Positions 43,960-52,872 of a DNA stretch of 64,000 bases are shown piece by piece. Within the stretch, counting starts at the first letter, position 1. Every line of letters begins with the position of its first letter. Both the position numbers and the translations under genes were made by a program. This stretch comes from Fibrobacter sp. (lineage in GTDB: Bacteria; Fibrobacterota; Fibrobacteria; Fibrobacterales; Fibrobacteraceae), in contig JAGCPZ010000027.1 in assembly GCA_017965445.1 (NCBI GenBank), positions 62,001 to 126,000 of the forward strand, in the 5' to 3' direction. The notes below the pieces were generated by a model. The model was not told the origin of the DNA. It made no database searches and saw only the letters and a list, made by a program, of their open reading frames with translations.

Positions 43960-44964
43960 ATGCAGGTTTTTAGATGTGATGAATTGGCTGTTGTGGTGCC
44001 TCCTGGGCGGCATCTTGCTGAAAAACTTGAAGAAATGGGCCTAGATGCGAATGACTTGGCTGCACGCATGGGTTACACGCCCAAGGCAGTGAATGATATT
44101 TTGCAGGGCAATTGCCGCATTATGCCGGAAGTCGCAATTATGTTGGAGATGGTTACAGAAATTCCAGCTTCGTTTTGGCTGCGTAGCCAAATTGCTTATG
44201 ATGAATACCTTTCACGCGAACTTATTAAGGCAACGCTTGATAACCAGCCCTTGTGGCGAAAGTCTTTTCCTGAAGAACTTGACGTGCGTGACTGGGTGCG
44301 GCGCAGTAAAAACGACGGTGACGACAAATCGGGTCTTTCGCTCCTCAAATTCTTCGCGGTGGCGTCCCCCAAGGCGTGGGACGGTTACTACAAAGATGCT
44401 CGCCTGAAGGTGGCGTTTCGCATTTCCCTAGCCGAGGTCAAGGACCCGTATGCCATGTCGGCATGGATTCGTCGGGGCGAGATTCTTTCGGATCAAGACC
44501 CGATGGAAAAGCTGGGACAGCCTGCAGTTCGCAAGAATCTGAAGGTGGCACTCCCTGAAATCATCGCGTTTGCGGCGGCCAACAAGGTGCGGCCGAAGGG
44601 TGAGAAGCGCATTACCTACTGGACGCCCGAGGCGGAAGTAGTTGACGACTGCATGACGGGCCTGCAGGCGCTGTGCCGCAAAATCGGTATCCGTGTGCTG
44701 TTTGTGCAGAACTTCAAGAGCGCTCCTGTTCACGGGATGTATCGCTGGTACAAGGACGTTCCCTTAATTCAGCTGCATGACCGCTTCGAGAAGCGCGCGG
44801 CGATGTGGTTCACGTTCTTCCACGAGCTGGCGCATGTGCTTTACCACGGTAAGAAGGGAATTTGTCTGCAAAACATCGAAATCACGCACAACTATCCCGA
44901 AAAAGAGGATGAGGCCAACTGCTTTGCGCAGAAGTGCATGGCGGATGCGGGTTTTAAGGTGTAG
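43960..44964 (+). CDS. HigA-like antitoxin fused to an ImmA/IrrE metallopeptidase
   Basis: 334 residues. The N-terminal 80 residues are an XRE helix-turn-helix of the HigA/VapI type (PPGRHLAEKLEEMGLDANDL, ASFWLRSQIAYDEY). The C-terminal half is ImmA/IrrE-like with FFHELAHVLYHG (His288, Glu289, His292) and a downstream NCFAQKC. Such fusions may cleave repressors or respond to stress by self-processing. Eight bases separate it from higB. Confidence 0.82.
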   Translation: MQVFRCDELAVVVPPGRHLAEKLEEMGLDANDLAARMGYTPKAVNDILQGNCRIMPEVAIMLEMVTEIPASFWLRSQIAYDEYLSRELIKATLDNQPLWRKSFPEELDVRDWVRRSKNDGDDKSGLSLLKFFAVASPKAWDGYYKDARLKVAFRISLAEVKDPYAMSAWIRRGEILSDQDPMEKLGQPAVRKNLKVALPEIIAFAAANKVRPKGEKRITYWTPEAEVVDDCMTGLQALCRKIGIRVLFVQNFKSAPVHGMYRWYKDVPLIQLHDRFEKRAAMWFTFFHELAHVLYHGKKGICLQNIEITHNYPEKEDEANCFAQKCMADAGFKV

Positions 44965-45005
44965 TTGCTTGTCGTAAGTCGTTGCAATATCGCAGGCGTT
45001 TTTTC

Positions 45006-47042
45006 CTAGTACGTCAATCCGAATCCGTATGGATAGAGTCCTTTTTTCCCGTCACCTACGTTGATGGGTATTTGTTTTGCGTCTTTGGGCCAGGTGTGGG
45101 GGAGTTTGCCGGTGGGCTTGACTTTGCCAAAGAGTACATCGGCGACGCCAGCGCCTTCGCTGCCGGGGAGCCATGCGACAACAAAGGCGTCGGCGGCGTT
45201 GATGAGCGAGGTGATGGGGAGCGGGCGACCGGTGATGAGCACGACGGCGACTTTGTGACCTGCTTTTTGCCATTGCTTAATTTGTGCGATGTTTTCGTCG
45301 GTGCTGTCGAACGACATGTCAGTTCGCGCTTTCTTGGTAATGATTTTGTTGTTGAAATCGTTGCCGCGGTAGTCGCCGAACCATTCTGCATATGGAACTT
45401 CACCGATGACATAGACGATTGTTCCTGCTTCTTCGGCGGTGGCAACCAGCGCTCCTTTGGCGACTTCGTCGAAACCAGCTTGGATTGAGGTTGCGCCTGG
45501 AACTTCTTCCATGGTGCCTTGCCAGCCCAACGTCCATGCGCCGCACTGTAATCCAGTGTTGTTGGCGTGGCTGCCTGTGACGAAAATTTTGTCTGTAGTG
45601 GCGAGCGGGAGTACTTTTTTGTTCTTCAAAACAACGAGGCTTTTTTGGACTGCTTCGCGGGCGAGTTGGCGGTGTTCTGCACTGCCGATGTTCTTGGTAA
45701 TTCCGACGTATGCGGCGGGGCCGTTCGGATTGTCGATTCGACCGGCGCGGATTTTGGCGCGCAGGATTCTGCGGCAGGCGTCCTTGACGCGTTCTTCGCT
45801 GATTGCACCCGATGCGACGAGTTCTTTCATGTTGCTGACGAAGGCTTCTGCAGATTGCGGGACCATGGCCATGTCGAGGCCAGCGTTAATTGAATTTTTG
45901 ATGGCGTCCTTTGACGAAATTCCGGTGACGAGTCCCGGCGAATAATCGCCAGCGGCGCCTGGCGTTGTAGAACTTTCGATGCCTTCCCAGTCGGCAATCA
46001 CATAGCCGTCAAATGCGAGTTCGGTTTTGAGCACTCCAGTGAGCAATGCGGAATCGACGTGCTGGTGGATGCCGTTTACTTGGTTGAAACTGGCCATGAC
46101 GCTCAATGCACCTTGTTCGATGGCGGCTTCGTAAGGAGGCAAATATTTCTGGTGGAGTACCTTGTTTGTCATCGTGGCGTTGCCGCGGTCGTATCCTTTG
46201 TTTGTAGCACCGTCGCCAATGAAATGCTTGAGTGTCGTGATGACGCGCCATTCGGCGTCGTTATGGTCGCCTTGTTGTCCGCGCACGAATGCGGCACCGA
46301 GGTTTGCGACAAGTTCGGTGTTCTCGGAGAATCCTTCATAGACGCGTCCCCAGCGCTCATCCTGCGGGACGGTGATGGCTGGGGCGAAATTCAAGTCGAT
46401 GTGGGCGGCCCACATTTCTTCTGCGACGGCTTGTCCAATTTTACGGACGAGTGCAGAATCGCGAGTGGCGCCGAGTCCGATGTTATGTGGAAATATGGTA
46501 GCTCCGTTGACGTCGGCGACGCCGTGTACGTTGTCCTTGCCGTAGATGACCGGTATTTTCTGTTTCCATGCGTTGGCGTAAAAGTCTGCTGTGTAGGCTC
46601 CACCGCCTTCAAGCGCAGAACCGCAGATGCTGTTGCCGCATTTTACCGCTGGCGCTTTTGCCTGGGTCATTTGTGCAATCATGTCGTCGATGGTCATTTT
46701 TGCTATGATGCTGTCGATTCTGTTTTCAATCGGGTCGCGTTTTAACGTGATGTTGCCATAGTCTTTTTTGGCGGGAACGACGCTGAGCGTTTCGGGGAGG
46801 AATCCCGCTTTGCGCACGACGATGCTTTGGCCTTTCTTGGCGTTGTTCAGGTTGAATGCACCTTTGTCGTTTGTAAGCGTTCTTGCGTTGGCGACGAGGT
46901 TCGGTAGAACTCTGATGGTGACGGCGGCGTTGTGGACGGGATTGCCCGATTCGTCAACGATGGCGCCTTTTATACCTGCTTGGACGGCTGTTGCGACTGC
47001 GAGTGTAACGATTGCAGAAATGCCAATTTTTGGGAAAAACAT
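45006..47042 (-). CDS. secreted glycoside hydrolase family 3 beta-glucosidase-like enzyme
   Basis: 678 residues. A signal peptide (residues 1-22, ending AVQA) is followed by a carboxypeptidase-regulatory-like beta domain (23-100). The GH3 TIM barrel has IPVIYGKDNVHG, KHFIGDGATNKG (Lys272-His273) and GYVIADWEGI with Asp351 as nucleophile. The second GH3 domain contains KKVLPLATTDKIFVTGSHAN and the end is GKLPHTWPKDAKQIPINVG. It probably cleaves cellodextrins or related beta-glucosides in the periplasm. The ATG follows a GAAGGTG site. No CBM is seen. Confidence 0.88.
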   Translation of the reverse strand: MFFPKIGISAIVTLAVATAVQAGIKGAIVDESGNPVHNAAVTIRVLPNLVANARTLTNDKGAFNLNNAKKGQSIVVRKAGFLPETLSVVPAKKDYGNITLKRDPIENRIDSIIAKMTIDDMIAQMTQAKAPAVKCGNSICGSALEGGGAYTADFYANAWKQKIPVIYGKDNVHGVADVNGATIFPHNIGLGATRDSALVRKIGQAVAEEMWAAHIDLNFAPAITVPQDERWGRVYEGFSENTELVANLGAAFVRGQQGDHNDAEWRVITTLKHFIGDGATNKGYDRGNATMTNKVLHQKYLPPYEAAIEQGALSVMASFNQVNGIHQHVDSALLTGVLKTELAFDGYVIADWEGIESSTTPGAAGDYSPGLVTGISSKDAIKNSINAGLDMAMVPQSAEAFVSNMKELVASGAISEERVKDACRRILRAKIRAGRIDNPNGPAAYVGITKNIGSAEHRQLAREAVQKSLVVLKNKKVLPLATTDKIFVTGSHANNTGLQCGAWTLGWQGTMEEVPGATSIQAGFDEVAKGALVATAEEAGTIVYVIGEVPYAEWFGDYRGNDFNNKIITKKARTDMSFDSTDENIAQIKQWQKAGHKVAVVLITGRPLPITSLINAADAFVVAWLPGSEGAGVADVLFGKVKPTGKLPHTWPKDAKQIPINVGDGKKGLYPYGFGLTY

Positions 47043-47135
47043 AATAACACCTTCTTCTATAAGGTAAATCTATATTAAAAATTTGCTTTGAAAAATAACG
47101 AGGCGTTATTTGATGTGCACGCACGAAACCGGCGC

Positions 47136-47630
47136 TTACTCCACGCTGCTGGGCGAGTTGATGGGCGTGGCGGTGTTGCCTATGTTGGTGAAGTTCGGAG
47201 TTAGTGAACTGATGCAATTTGCGACATCATCGGAAGATGCCCAATATTGTGCGTGATCGGGACTTTGTTCAAAGAGAAAATTGACAAACCATTTTTTGCC
47301 TTGAGCGCAGCTGTTTAGTCCAACGGTGCTTGATGCTGTCCAGTTGTAGGTGCTTTGGTCAGCGTCGTATTCAAAGGTCGATGTGCTTGCCTTGCCGGAA
47401 AAATTGCCTGCTGGCGACTTGTACCCGATGGATTGCCAGGTGCCGCCTTTGTGCTGTTCGTGGATGTATGTGTCCTGCATTTTGATGTAGGTTCCGGCAG
47501 CCAGTCCAAGTTCGGCAGCTTTGGCTTTGTCCATCTGGCCAAACAGTTTTGGAACGGCGACTGCGGCCAAAATTCCCATAATCACGATGACAACCATCAA
47601 TTCAATAAGGGAAAAACCTTGCTTTTTCAT
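47136..47630 (-). CDS. type IV pilin-like protein
   Basis: 164 residues from ATG 47630. MKKQG/FSLIELMVVIVIMGI is a class III signal with cleavage after Gly5 and Glu at mature position 5. The variable part contains TYIKMQDTY, GTWQSIGYKSP, two central cysteines and TPNFTNIGN near the end, the same layout as the fragment at 4814-5197. In Fibrobacter such pilins may take part in adhesion to plant fibre. An extended in-frame start at 47720 is not needed. Confidence 0.85.
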   Translation of the reverse strand: MKKQGFSLIELMVVIVIMGILAAVAVPKLFGQMDKAKAAELGLAAGTYIKMQDTYIHEQHKGGTWQSIGYKSPAGNFSGKASTSTFEYDADQSTYNWTASSTVGLNSCAQGKKWFVNFLFEQSPDHAQYWASSDDVANCISSLTPNFTNIGNTATPINSPSSVE

Positions 47631-47804
47631 AGAGTACCAAACCCTTGATGCACTATGCTCCGTAATAGAAAAATACGTTTTTTGCATGCATCCACATAAA
47701 AATAAGATAATTAAGGGCATAAATCAGAAAAGCGGGTGATTTTTTCGTTTTTTTTACGGTTTTGAAAAAATTGTGTAGCGTATATCACGATTTAAAGATG
47801 AACT

Positions 47805-47846
47805 TGCTAAAAAGAAAAACCCCCGCAACCTTTGTGGTTACGGGGA
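47805..47846 (-). terminator. terminator of the tRNA/glgA transcript
   Basis: On the minus strand CCCCG-T-AACC pairs with GGTT-G-CGGGG, followed by GTTTTTCTTTTT. It lies directly downstream of the tRNA. Confidence 0.8.
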
Positions 47847-47850
47847 TTAG

Positions 47851-47924
47851 TGGGGCCTCCCGGACTTGAACCGGGAACCAACGGGTTATGAGTCCGACGC
47901 TCTAACCGATTGAGCTAAAGCCCC
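47851..47924 (-). tRNA. tRNA with CAT anticodon (Met or Ile2)
   Basis: A full cloverleaf can be drawn: acceptor GGGGCTT/AGGCCCC, D arm AGCTCAATCGGTTAGAGCG, anticodon loop CTCATAA, T arm CCCGGTTCAAGTCCGGG, discriminator A. CCA is not encoded. The anticodon CAT could serve elongator methionine or lysidine-modified isoleucine. Its first ten bases overlap the end of the glycogen-synthase-like gene on the same strand. Confidence 0.9.
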
Positions 47925-49348
47925 AGCTCACCCAAAATTAGTAAATATTTTGAAATTGTTTTAGCCCACTCGTAGTGGAATCCGCTGTAGGCGTTTACGA
48001 CGCATTTGTCCCAATCGGCGACTTCCGTGTTATACACATTGATGGCGTCCTTGATGCGGCGCAACATCTGGTGCGGGGCGTTCGCGTCATCGACGAGGAA
48101 TGCGTTTGCTTCGCCTGCGGTTTCGAGGGTGTAGTCGGTGAGCATGCTTGCGATGCCGACGTTACGGCCTGTGAGCGGGAGCGTACCTGCGGCCATGGCC
48201 TTGAGAATAATCGAGGCGGACGGCTCCTGCAGGTTGGCTGCGAACAAAATGTCAGATGCGGCGAGTGTGTCGCGCAGTTTTTCTCTGTTGTTCGCTTCTT
48301 CGGAGTCGAACTGGAGGACGCGGACGAAGTTGCCGTACTGGTGCGAAACTTCCTGGTAGTAGTTCCATTCGGGATGCTCCGGCGAAATGCCCACGATGAT
48401 GAGGGCGTTCTGCTTGGCGATGTCCGAAAGAATTGTCGCAAGCGTTTCGGAGGCGTTGCCCGATTCCATGTCCGCGTGGCTGTAGATAATCAGCTTTTGC
48501 GAAAGATCCATGTCGAACTGGCGACCGAGGCTCGCCTTGGCGGCACGTTTCGCTTCTTTGATGGGGAGTTTCGCTTCGCCGTTGAAGTCCCAGAAATTGT
48601 AGTTCACGCCGAACTGGATGCCGAGGAGCTTGTCGCTGTTCCTGTTGAGGAACCCGCTGAGGCCACCGGGGAGGTTCGTGTTGAGCATGGCGTCGCGGTA
48701 GCCGGACGACGGGAAAAGTACTTTGCTTGCGTACAGGACGCCAGCTTTGAGTAAGCTCACCTTGCCCCAGAATTCGTAGCCGTCCATGTTGAAGTCCTTG
48801 GGCGGGAGACCGATTTTTTCGATTTCGCTGGGCTGGACATGGAAGTCGTAAGTGATGTTATGGATGTTGAAGAAAAACGGGATGTTGTGGAATGCTTCTT
48901 GATAGACGGTGTGGCAGAGTGCACCGGCGAGGGCGCCGCCCCATTCGTGGCCGAGGATTGCCTGGAACTTGATGTCGCCCTGAGCGCTGTAGGCGAGTGC
49001 TGCCGAGGCGAGCATGGCGAACCTGAGATGGTTGTCGCTATAGGGGAGCGAGTGCGGAGGCCCGTAAATGTAGGGGCGCCCGAAATATTCCTCGTTATAT
49101 ATATAGGTGTGGAGCGGGTCGTCGTCGCAGCGCCAGACCTCGAAAGGCTTGTTTTGTAATGCCTCTACGCCTTTGTAAACACAATGATACTTGTCGGAAT
49201 CGATAATATGGTCTTTATAGAAGGGCGAGCAAGTCACAACCTTGGAACCGGCTTCGGCGAAAGCCTGAGTCATACAGTTTACCGCAGTCGCCAGTGGACT
49301 TGGTACCTTCCAGTTCCCCGCTTCTGGAGTTACGACGAGTATATTCAT
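47915..49348 (-). CDS. glgA: glycogen/starch synthase-like glycosyltransferase (GT5)
   Basis: 477 residues. MNILVVTPEAGNWKVPSPLA corresponds to the GlgA start, but the ADP-glucose-binding KxGGL is KVPSPL. ILGHEWGGALAGAL, IHNITYDFHVQ and LQEPSASIILKAMAAGTLPL (variant of the E-x7-E donor site) follow the family. The altered loop means the donor may differ. Its TAG stop is inside the acceptor stem/linker of the tRNA on the same strand, so the two are probably co-transcribed and cut by RNase P. Confidence 0.72.
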   Translation of the reverse strand: MNILVVTPEAGNWKVPSPLATAVNCMTQAFAEAGSKVVTCSPFYKDHIIDSDKYHCVYKGVEALQNKPFEVWRCDDDPLHTYIYNEEYFGRPYIYGPPHSLPYSDNHLRFAMLASAALAYSAQGDIKFQAILGHEWGGALAGALCHTVYQEAFHNIPFFFNIHNITYDFHVQPSEIEKIGLPPKDFNMDGYEFWGKVSLLKAGVLYASKVLFPSSGYRDAMLNTNLPGGLSGFLNRNSDKLLGIQFGVNYNFWDFNGEAKLPIKEAKRAAKASLGRQFDMDLSQKLIIYSHADMESGNASETLATILSDIAKQNALIIVGISPEHPEWNYYQEVSHQYGNFVRVLQFDSEEANNREKLRDTLAASDILFAANLQEPSASIILKAMAAGTLPLTGRNVGIASMLTDYTLETAGEANAFLVDDANAPHQMLRRIKDAINVYNTEVADWDKCVVNAYSGFHYEWAKTISKYLLILGELGL

Positions 49349-49504
49349 TGATTTTTTAGCACTCCAAATAAAAATTTACCTACAAAAATAGGTATGTATA
49401 AATTTATTTATTTAAATTTCCACTGAAAGGGTGTATTTTATTTTTTAACGTGATAAAGAGTCCTTTTCAACGTTTTTAACATAACTTCATCTGAAGGATA
49501 CAAA

Positions 49505-50560
49505 ATGAAGAAGATTTTCATTGCTGCTTTGGCAACCGCTGTGGCGATTTCGCTTACCGGCTGTAAGGGTACGAACGAAAAACGCGGTGACGAACACCTC
49601 AAGGAAGGCCGTTTCCGTAATGCTATCAATTCTTATCTTGAAGCAAAGAAGAAGGGCAAGATGTCCGACGAATTCTTTGACAACTTCACTTTGGCGCTTG
49701 TGCGTGCGGGTGAAGCTGAATCCAAGAAGGACTTGAACAGCGACCTCATCAACAACTATTTCGAAAAGGCCGCGATTAACATTCCGCAGGTGAAGGAAAA
49801 CTCCACTATCGAAGAATACGTCAAGACTCTCGCTGACATCGGTAAGCGCCAGGCCGCACAAGAGGGCGTTGACTACGCAACGATCATCAATGCTTTCGCA
49901 AAGATTGACTCTGCTGAATCGGTCGCCAAGATCCGTCATGTTGCCGAATCCGACATCAAGAACATCCGTTCCGAAACGGAAAAAATCTATGTGGCCCGCA
50001 ACTTGAGCGAAGCGACTTCCGAAGAAGATCCGGTCGTGAGCGAATACTTGCTCCTCCGCATGGCCGAGATGGCACCGAACAATGCTGATATCCAGGCAGC
50101 CTTGAACAAGAGCCGCAAGACGACTCGCGGTTACTTCCTCATCTTCGGTGAAAACATTCCGGATTTGAGCGGCAAGCAGCGTGTTGACAAGTGGGGCTAC
50201 GTGATGGCTATGCCGACCATCAAGCTTACCAAGAACTCCCTCTCCGGCGAACTCCAGTTCTGGGCTTCGACGGGTAACAACACGGAACTCGATCCGTCCA
50301 AGATCAAGCTCGTTTCTACCGATGGCAAGGAAGTCTTTGCCAAGGGCGATACGGGTTGGTGCGAAGCCGAAGTTCTCGTGGGCAAGAAGGGCGACGAAAA
50401 GATTGAAAAGAAGCAGAAGAAGTTCAAGGGCAAGGGCAAGTTGATGAACGAATTCCAGTGCTCTGTGAACATCAGCTTCTCCTTCCCGGGTGGCTTTGTT
50501 CCGGACTACATCGAATACAAGGACAACTTCGGTATCGGCCGCAAGTTCCTCGGTCACTAA
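49505..50560 (+). CDS. lipoprotein, unknown function
   Basis: 351 residues. The lipobox ISLTGC puts the cleavage before Cys20. The following segment (RGDEHLKEGRFRNAINSYLEAKKKG) is TPR-like, giving a helical first half, and the C-terminal half (from about residue 220) is beta-rich with FQCSVNISFSFPGGF. It may act as an envelope assembly or scaffold protein. GAAGGATAC is a good ribosome site. Codon use is that of a well-expressed gene. Confidence 0.65.
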   Translation: MKKIFIAALATAVAISLTGCKGTNEKRGDEHLKEGRFRNAINSYLEAKKKGKMSDEFFDNFTLALVRAGEAESKKDLNSDLINNYFEKAAINIPQVKENSTIEEYVKTLADIGKRQAAQEGVDYATIINAFAKIDSAESVAKIRHVAESDIKNIRSETEKIYVARNLSEATSEEDPVVSEYLLLRMAEMAPNNADIQAALNKSRKTTRGYFLIFGENIPDLSGKQRVDKWGYVMAMPTIKLTKNSLSGELQFWASTGNNTELDPSKIKLVSTDGKEVFAKGDTGWCEAEVLVGKKGDEKIEKKQKKFKGKGKLMNEFQCSVNISFSFPGGFVPDYIEYKDNFGIGRKFLGH

Positions 50561-50589
50561 TTCGAGTCGGACTTAAAGAACGAATGTCG

Positions 50590-50627
50590 AGAGCTCGCTG
50601 CATAACGCAGCGGGTTCTTTTTTTTAT
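50590..50627 (+). terminator. terminator of the lipoprotein gene
   Basis: CGCTGC, loop ATAAC, GCAGCG, then TTCTTTTTTTT. Confidence 0.8.
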
Positions 50628-50945
50628 CAGGTGTCAGGTTTCAGGTTTCAGGTGTCAGGCGTCGGGGGTAGGGCGGATTTCGCGTCATGCTGAGGCGAAG
50701 CCGAAGTATCCAGTGCGGTTAAACAGCAATTGACTGGATGGAGCTGCACTCCCTTGCGGGTGCTTTGGGGTGTGTGGTGTGGGGTAAGTTGCTTTGCTCA
50801 AGATGATTAACTTGGCTACAAAAAAAGCCCCGAAACGGCGTCCGGGGTACTTTTGCTAAATGGAGATTCCCGCCTTCGCGGGAATGACAATCGTGCAGTT
50901 TCTATTGCAATAACTGTTTACTGCCTACTTCCTACTGTCCACTAA
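50628..50945. repeat. intergenic repeat block
   Basis: It holds five 7-bp units (CAGGTGT/CAGGTTT type, 50628-50662), a hairpin terminator with a T run on the minus strand (50820-50858) serving the gene at 50946, an inverted repeat TTCCCGC-GCGGGAA (50874-50889), and a TACTGCCTACTTCCTACTG element directly against the stop codon at 50946. No gene is visible. Confidence 0.7.
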
Positions 50946-52073
50946 CTAGAATTCCGCGTGGGCGCTCATGCCGAGGGCGAACTTGGTATCGCCGACGACC
51001 GGGTTCTTGTCCTTGCTGAAGTTGTAGCCGAACCAGAAGACGAGATTCGTGTTGAGAGTCGGATAGACGTAGAAGTTCATGCCGAGGAATTTGAATTCGT
51101 CCTTTTCGATTTCGGAATCCGGATCGTGGTATTCGAAGCTGACGCCGAGAGTGAACTTCTTTGTGATGTTGAAGCTCGGTTCGAGGGCGAAGAGCATCTG
51201 GTCGTCTGTGAAAATCTGCTCGCTAGCCGGGCCGTCATCCTTGTTGACGATGGCGTAGAAGTAGTTGAAGCCGAAGTTGAAGATGCCGTAGTTCATGCTC
51301 GGTTCGATGAGGAAGGAGTGGACTCCGTGGCCCTTGTACGGGTGCAGGCCATAGACGGCGTAGATGCTATAGTTGAGCACTTCGAGGCTCTTGGAGTAGT
51401 CGAGTTCCGCACCGAATGTGTAGCCGAAACCGCGACCGATTTCGGAACCGAAAGCCCAGTCCACACTCGGGGTGATGGTCAGGTGTTCGTCCGGGCGGTT
51501 CACGAGCTTGAGGCCGTAGCTAGCGAATGCTGCGATGGAGCTCTTGCTGTCGTCTGTGGCGCCGATGTAGAACTTGCCTTCGCCGAACTTGGTGTTGCCG
51601 ACTTCGACACCGAAACCGCGGAGGGTCTCGTCGCGGGAGATGACTGCGTAACGTCCTGTATCGCGCCAGAAGTAGTAGTTGAACGCTCCTGCGCTGTAGG
51701 TCAAGTCACCGAAGACGAAACTGACGTCCTGGAAGGGCTTCCAGCGGAGTTCCACGCCGTCAAAGTTGAATGCCGTATAGCGCTTGTCGAGGTCGGTAAT
51801 CGCGGTCGAACGGGCGAGACCGTGGCGGATTTCGGCGTCCCTGTCGGCATTCGTTGCGTAGCTTCTTGTGTTCGTATAGACCGTGACAGAAACGTTTTCG
51901 TCGAGGTTTGCCGTGACGGACAAGTCGATATCCTGGTTTGCGGCGTTGGTGGGGTCAAAATCCCTGTTGAAATAGCTGGCGAAGTCAAAATCGACGTTTC
52001 CGTTGATTTCGATGTCTGCGGCCATGGCAAAACCGGTAGCGGCAAGGGCAATCGGCAAAATAATTTTACGCAT
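50946..52073 (-). CDS. outer-membrane beta-barrel protein
   Basis: 375 residues with a signal peptide (MRKIILPIALAATGFAMA). Alternating aromatic/polar strands run through the whole sequence (DIEINGNVDFDFASYF, YSIYAVYGLHPY, NLVFWFGYNFSKD) and the last residue is Phe (SAHAEF), the usual C-terminal signal for the BAM machinery. About 14-16 strands are likely. A porin or adhesin role cannot be told apart. Confidence 0.75.
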   Translation of the reverse strand: MRKIILPIALAATGFAMAADIEINGNVDFDFASYFNRDFDPTNAANQDIDLSVTANLDENVSVTVYTNTRSYATNADRDAEIRHGLARSTAITDLDKRYTAFNFDGVELRWKPFQDVSFVFGDLTYSAGAFNYYFWRDTGRYAVISRDETLRGFGVEVGNTKFGEGKFYIGATDDSKSSIAAFASYGLKLVNRPDEHLTITPSVDWAFGSEIGRGFGYTFGAELDYSKSLEVLNYSIYAVYGLHPYKGHGVHSFLIEPSMNYGIFNFGFNYFYAIVNKDDGPASEQIFTDDQMLFALEPSFNITKKFTLGVSFEYHDPDSEIEKDEFKFLGMNFYVYPTLNTNLVFWFGYNFSKDKNPVVGDTKFALGMSAHAEF

Positions 52074-52236
52074 ACAATCCTTCCAAAAAAGGTTTATTTG
52101 GTTTTTACGTGCAAAAGATAGAAATATCTTTGTTGCAAGACCAATGTTTTGTGCCTAGTACCGCAAAAATACGAATATACTATGTCTTGCCGGAATGAGT
52201 TTTGTAAATTTGAATAAGTCTTTTATAAAGGTGGAT

Positions 52237-52869
52237 ATGAAGTTTTCCTCCCGTATATTTCTTTTTTTGTCACTTGCGTTAGCGCAAGGTGTTTTTGCGT
52301 TGACTGCAGACCAGGTACTGGAAAAGTCCAAGGCGTGGTTCAAGTCGGGCAAGGCCTGGAGCCTTAGCTTCAAGGCTCAACTGTTCCAATCGGATTCCCC
52401 CGAGGTGAGGACCCAGTCCGGGAGTCTTGTTGTTACTGAAGGGGACAAGTTCAAGTTGGACATGTCGGGCATTAAATTCTACAGCGATGGCGAAAGTCTT
52501 TGGCAGTGGAATGTCGAGCAGAAACAGGTATTGATAAAAGCGGTCGAAGACTTGTCGAGCTCGTTGCATCCGTCGGAACTTTTGTTCAAATACCTGAACT
52601 GCAAGGCTCTTGAAATGGGCGAGGCGGAACTTTCGAAACAGAAGCTCTGGACGTTGAAACTGGACCCGGCGAAGTACGCGGGGCAGTTTACCAAGATGGA
52701 AGTGTGGCTTTCGAAGAAGGATTTTTCTCCGGTGCGTCTCTTTACGGAAGACCCGGCGGGGAACGCTTCGTGGTATAATATTATCGACATGAAAGTGGTC
52801 AAGGATGTTTCAAACGATGATTTCAAGTACAAGCCTGTTCCAGGTGTTGATGAAATCGATATGAGGTAA
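52237..52869 (+). CDS. lolA: LolA-like outer-membrane lipoprotein carrier
   Basis: 210 residues from ATG 52237 after AAGGTGG. A signal peptide (MKFSSRIFLFLSLALAQGVFA) is followed by the LolA fold: FKAQLFQSDSPEVRTQSGSL, the central LWQWNVEQKQV and FTKMEVWLSKKDFSPVRL. It would carry lipoproteins across the periplasm. It is followed three bases later by a secreted protein and an outer-membrane barrel, so the operon is about the envelope. Confidence 0.75.
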   Translation: MKFSSRIFLFLSLALAQGVFALTADQVLEKSKAWFKSGKAWSLSFKAQLFQSDSPEVRTQSGSLVVTEGDKFKLDMSGIKFYSDGESLWQWNVEQKQVLIKAVEDLSSSLHPSELLFKYLNCKALEMGEAELSKQKLWTLKLDPAKYAGQFTKMEVWLSKKDFSPVRLFTEDPAGNASWYNIIDMKVVKDVSNDDFKYKPVPGVDEIDMR

Positions 52870-52872
52870 TTT

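Noticed and set aside
47975..48754. 259-codon frame opposite glgA
   Set aside because: A shadow of the GT5 gene with no domain of its own.
49487..50557. 356-codon minus-strand frame opposite the lipoprotein
   Set aside because: A shadow caused by strong codon bias; the plus frame has a lipobox, ribosome site and terminator.
50958..52121. 387-codon plus-strand frame opposite the outer-membrane protein
   Set aside because: It is a mirror of the barrel gene, rich in Val, Glu and Ala with no motif, and it lacks a ribosome site. The minus-strand frame has a signal peptide and a terminal Phe.
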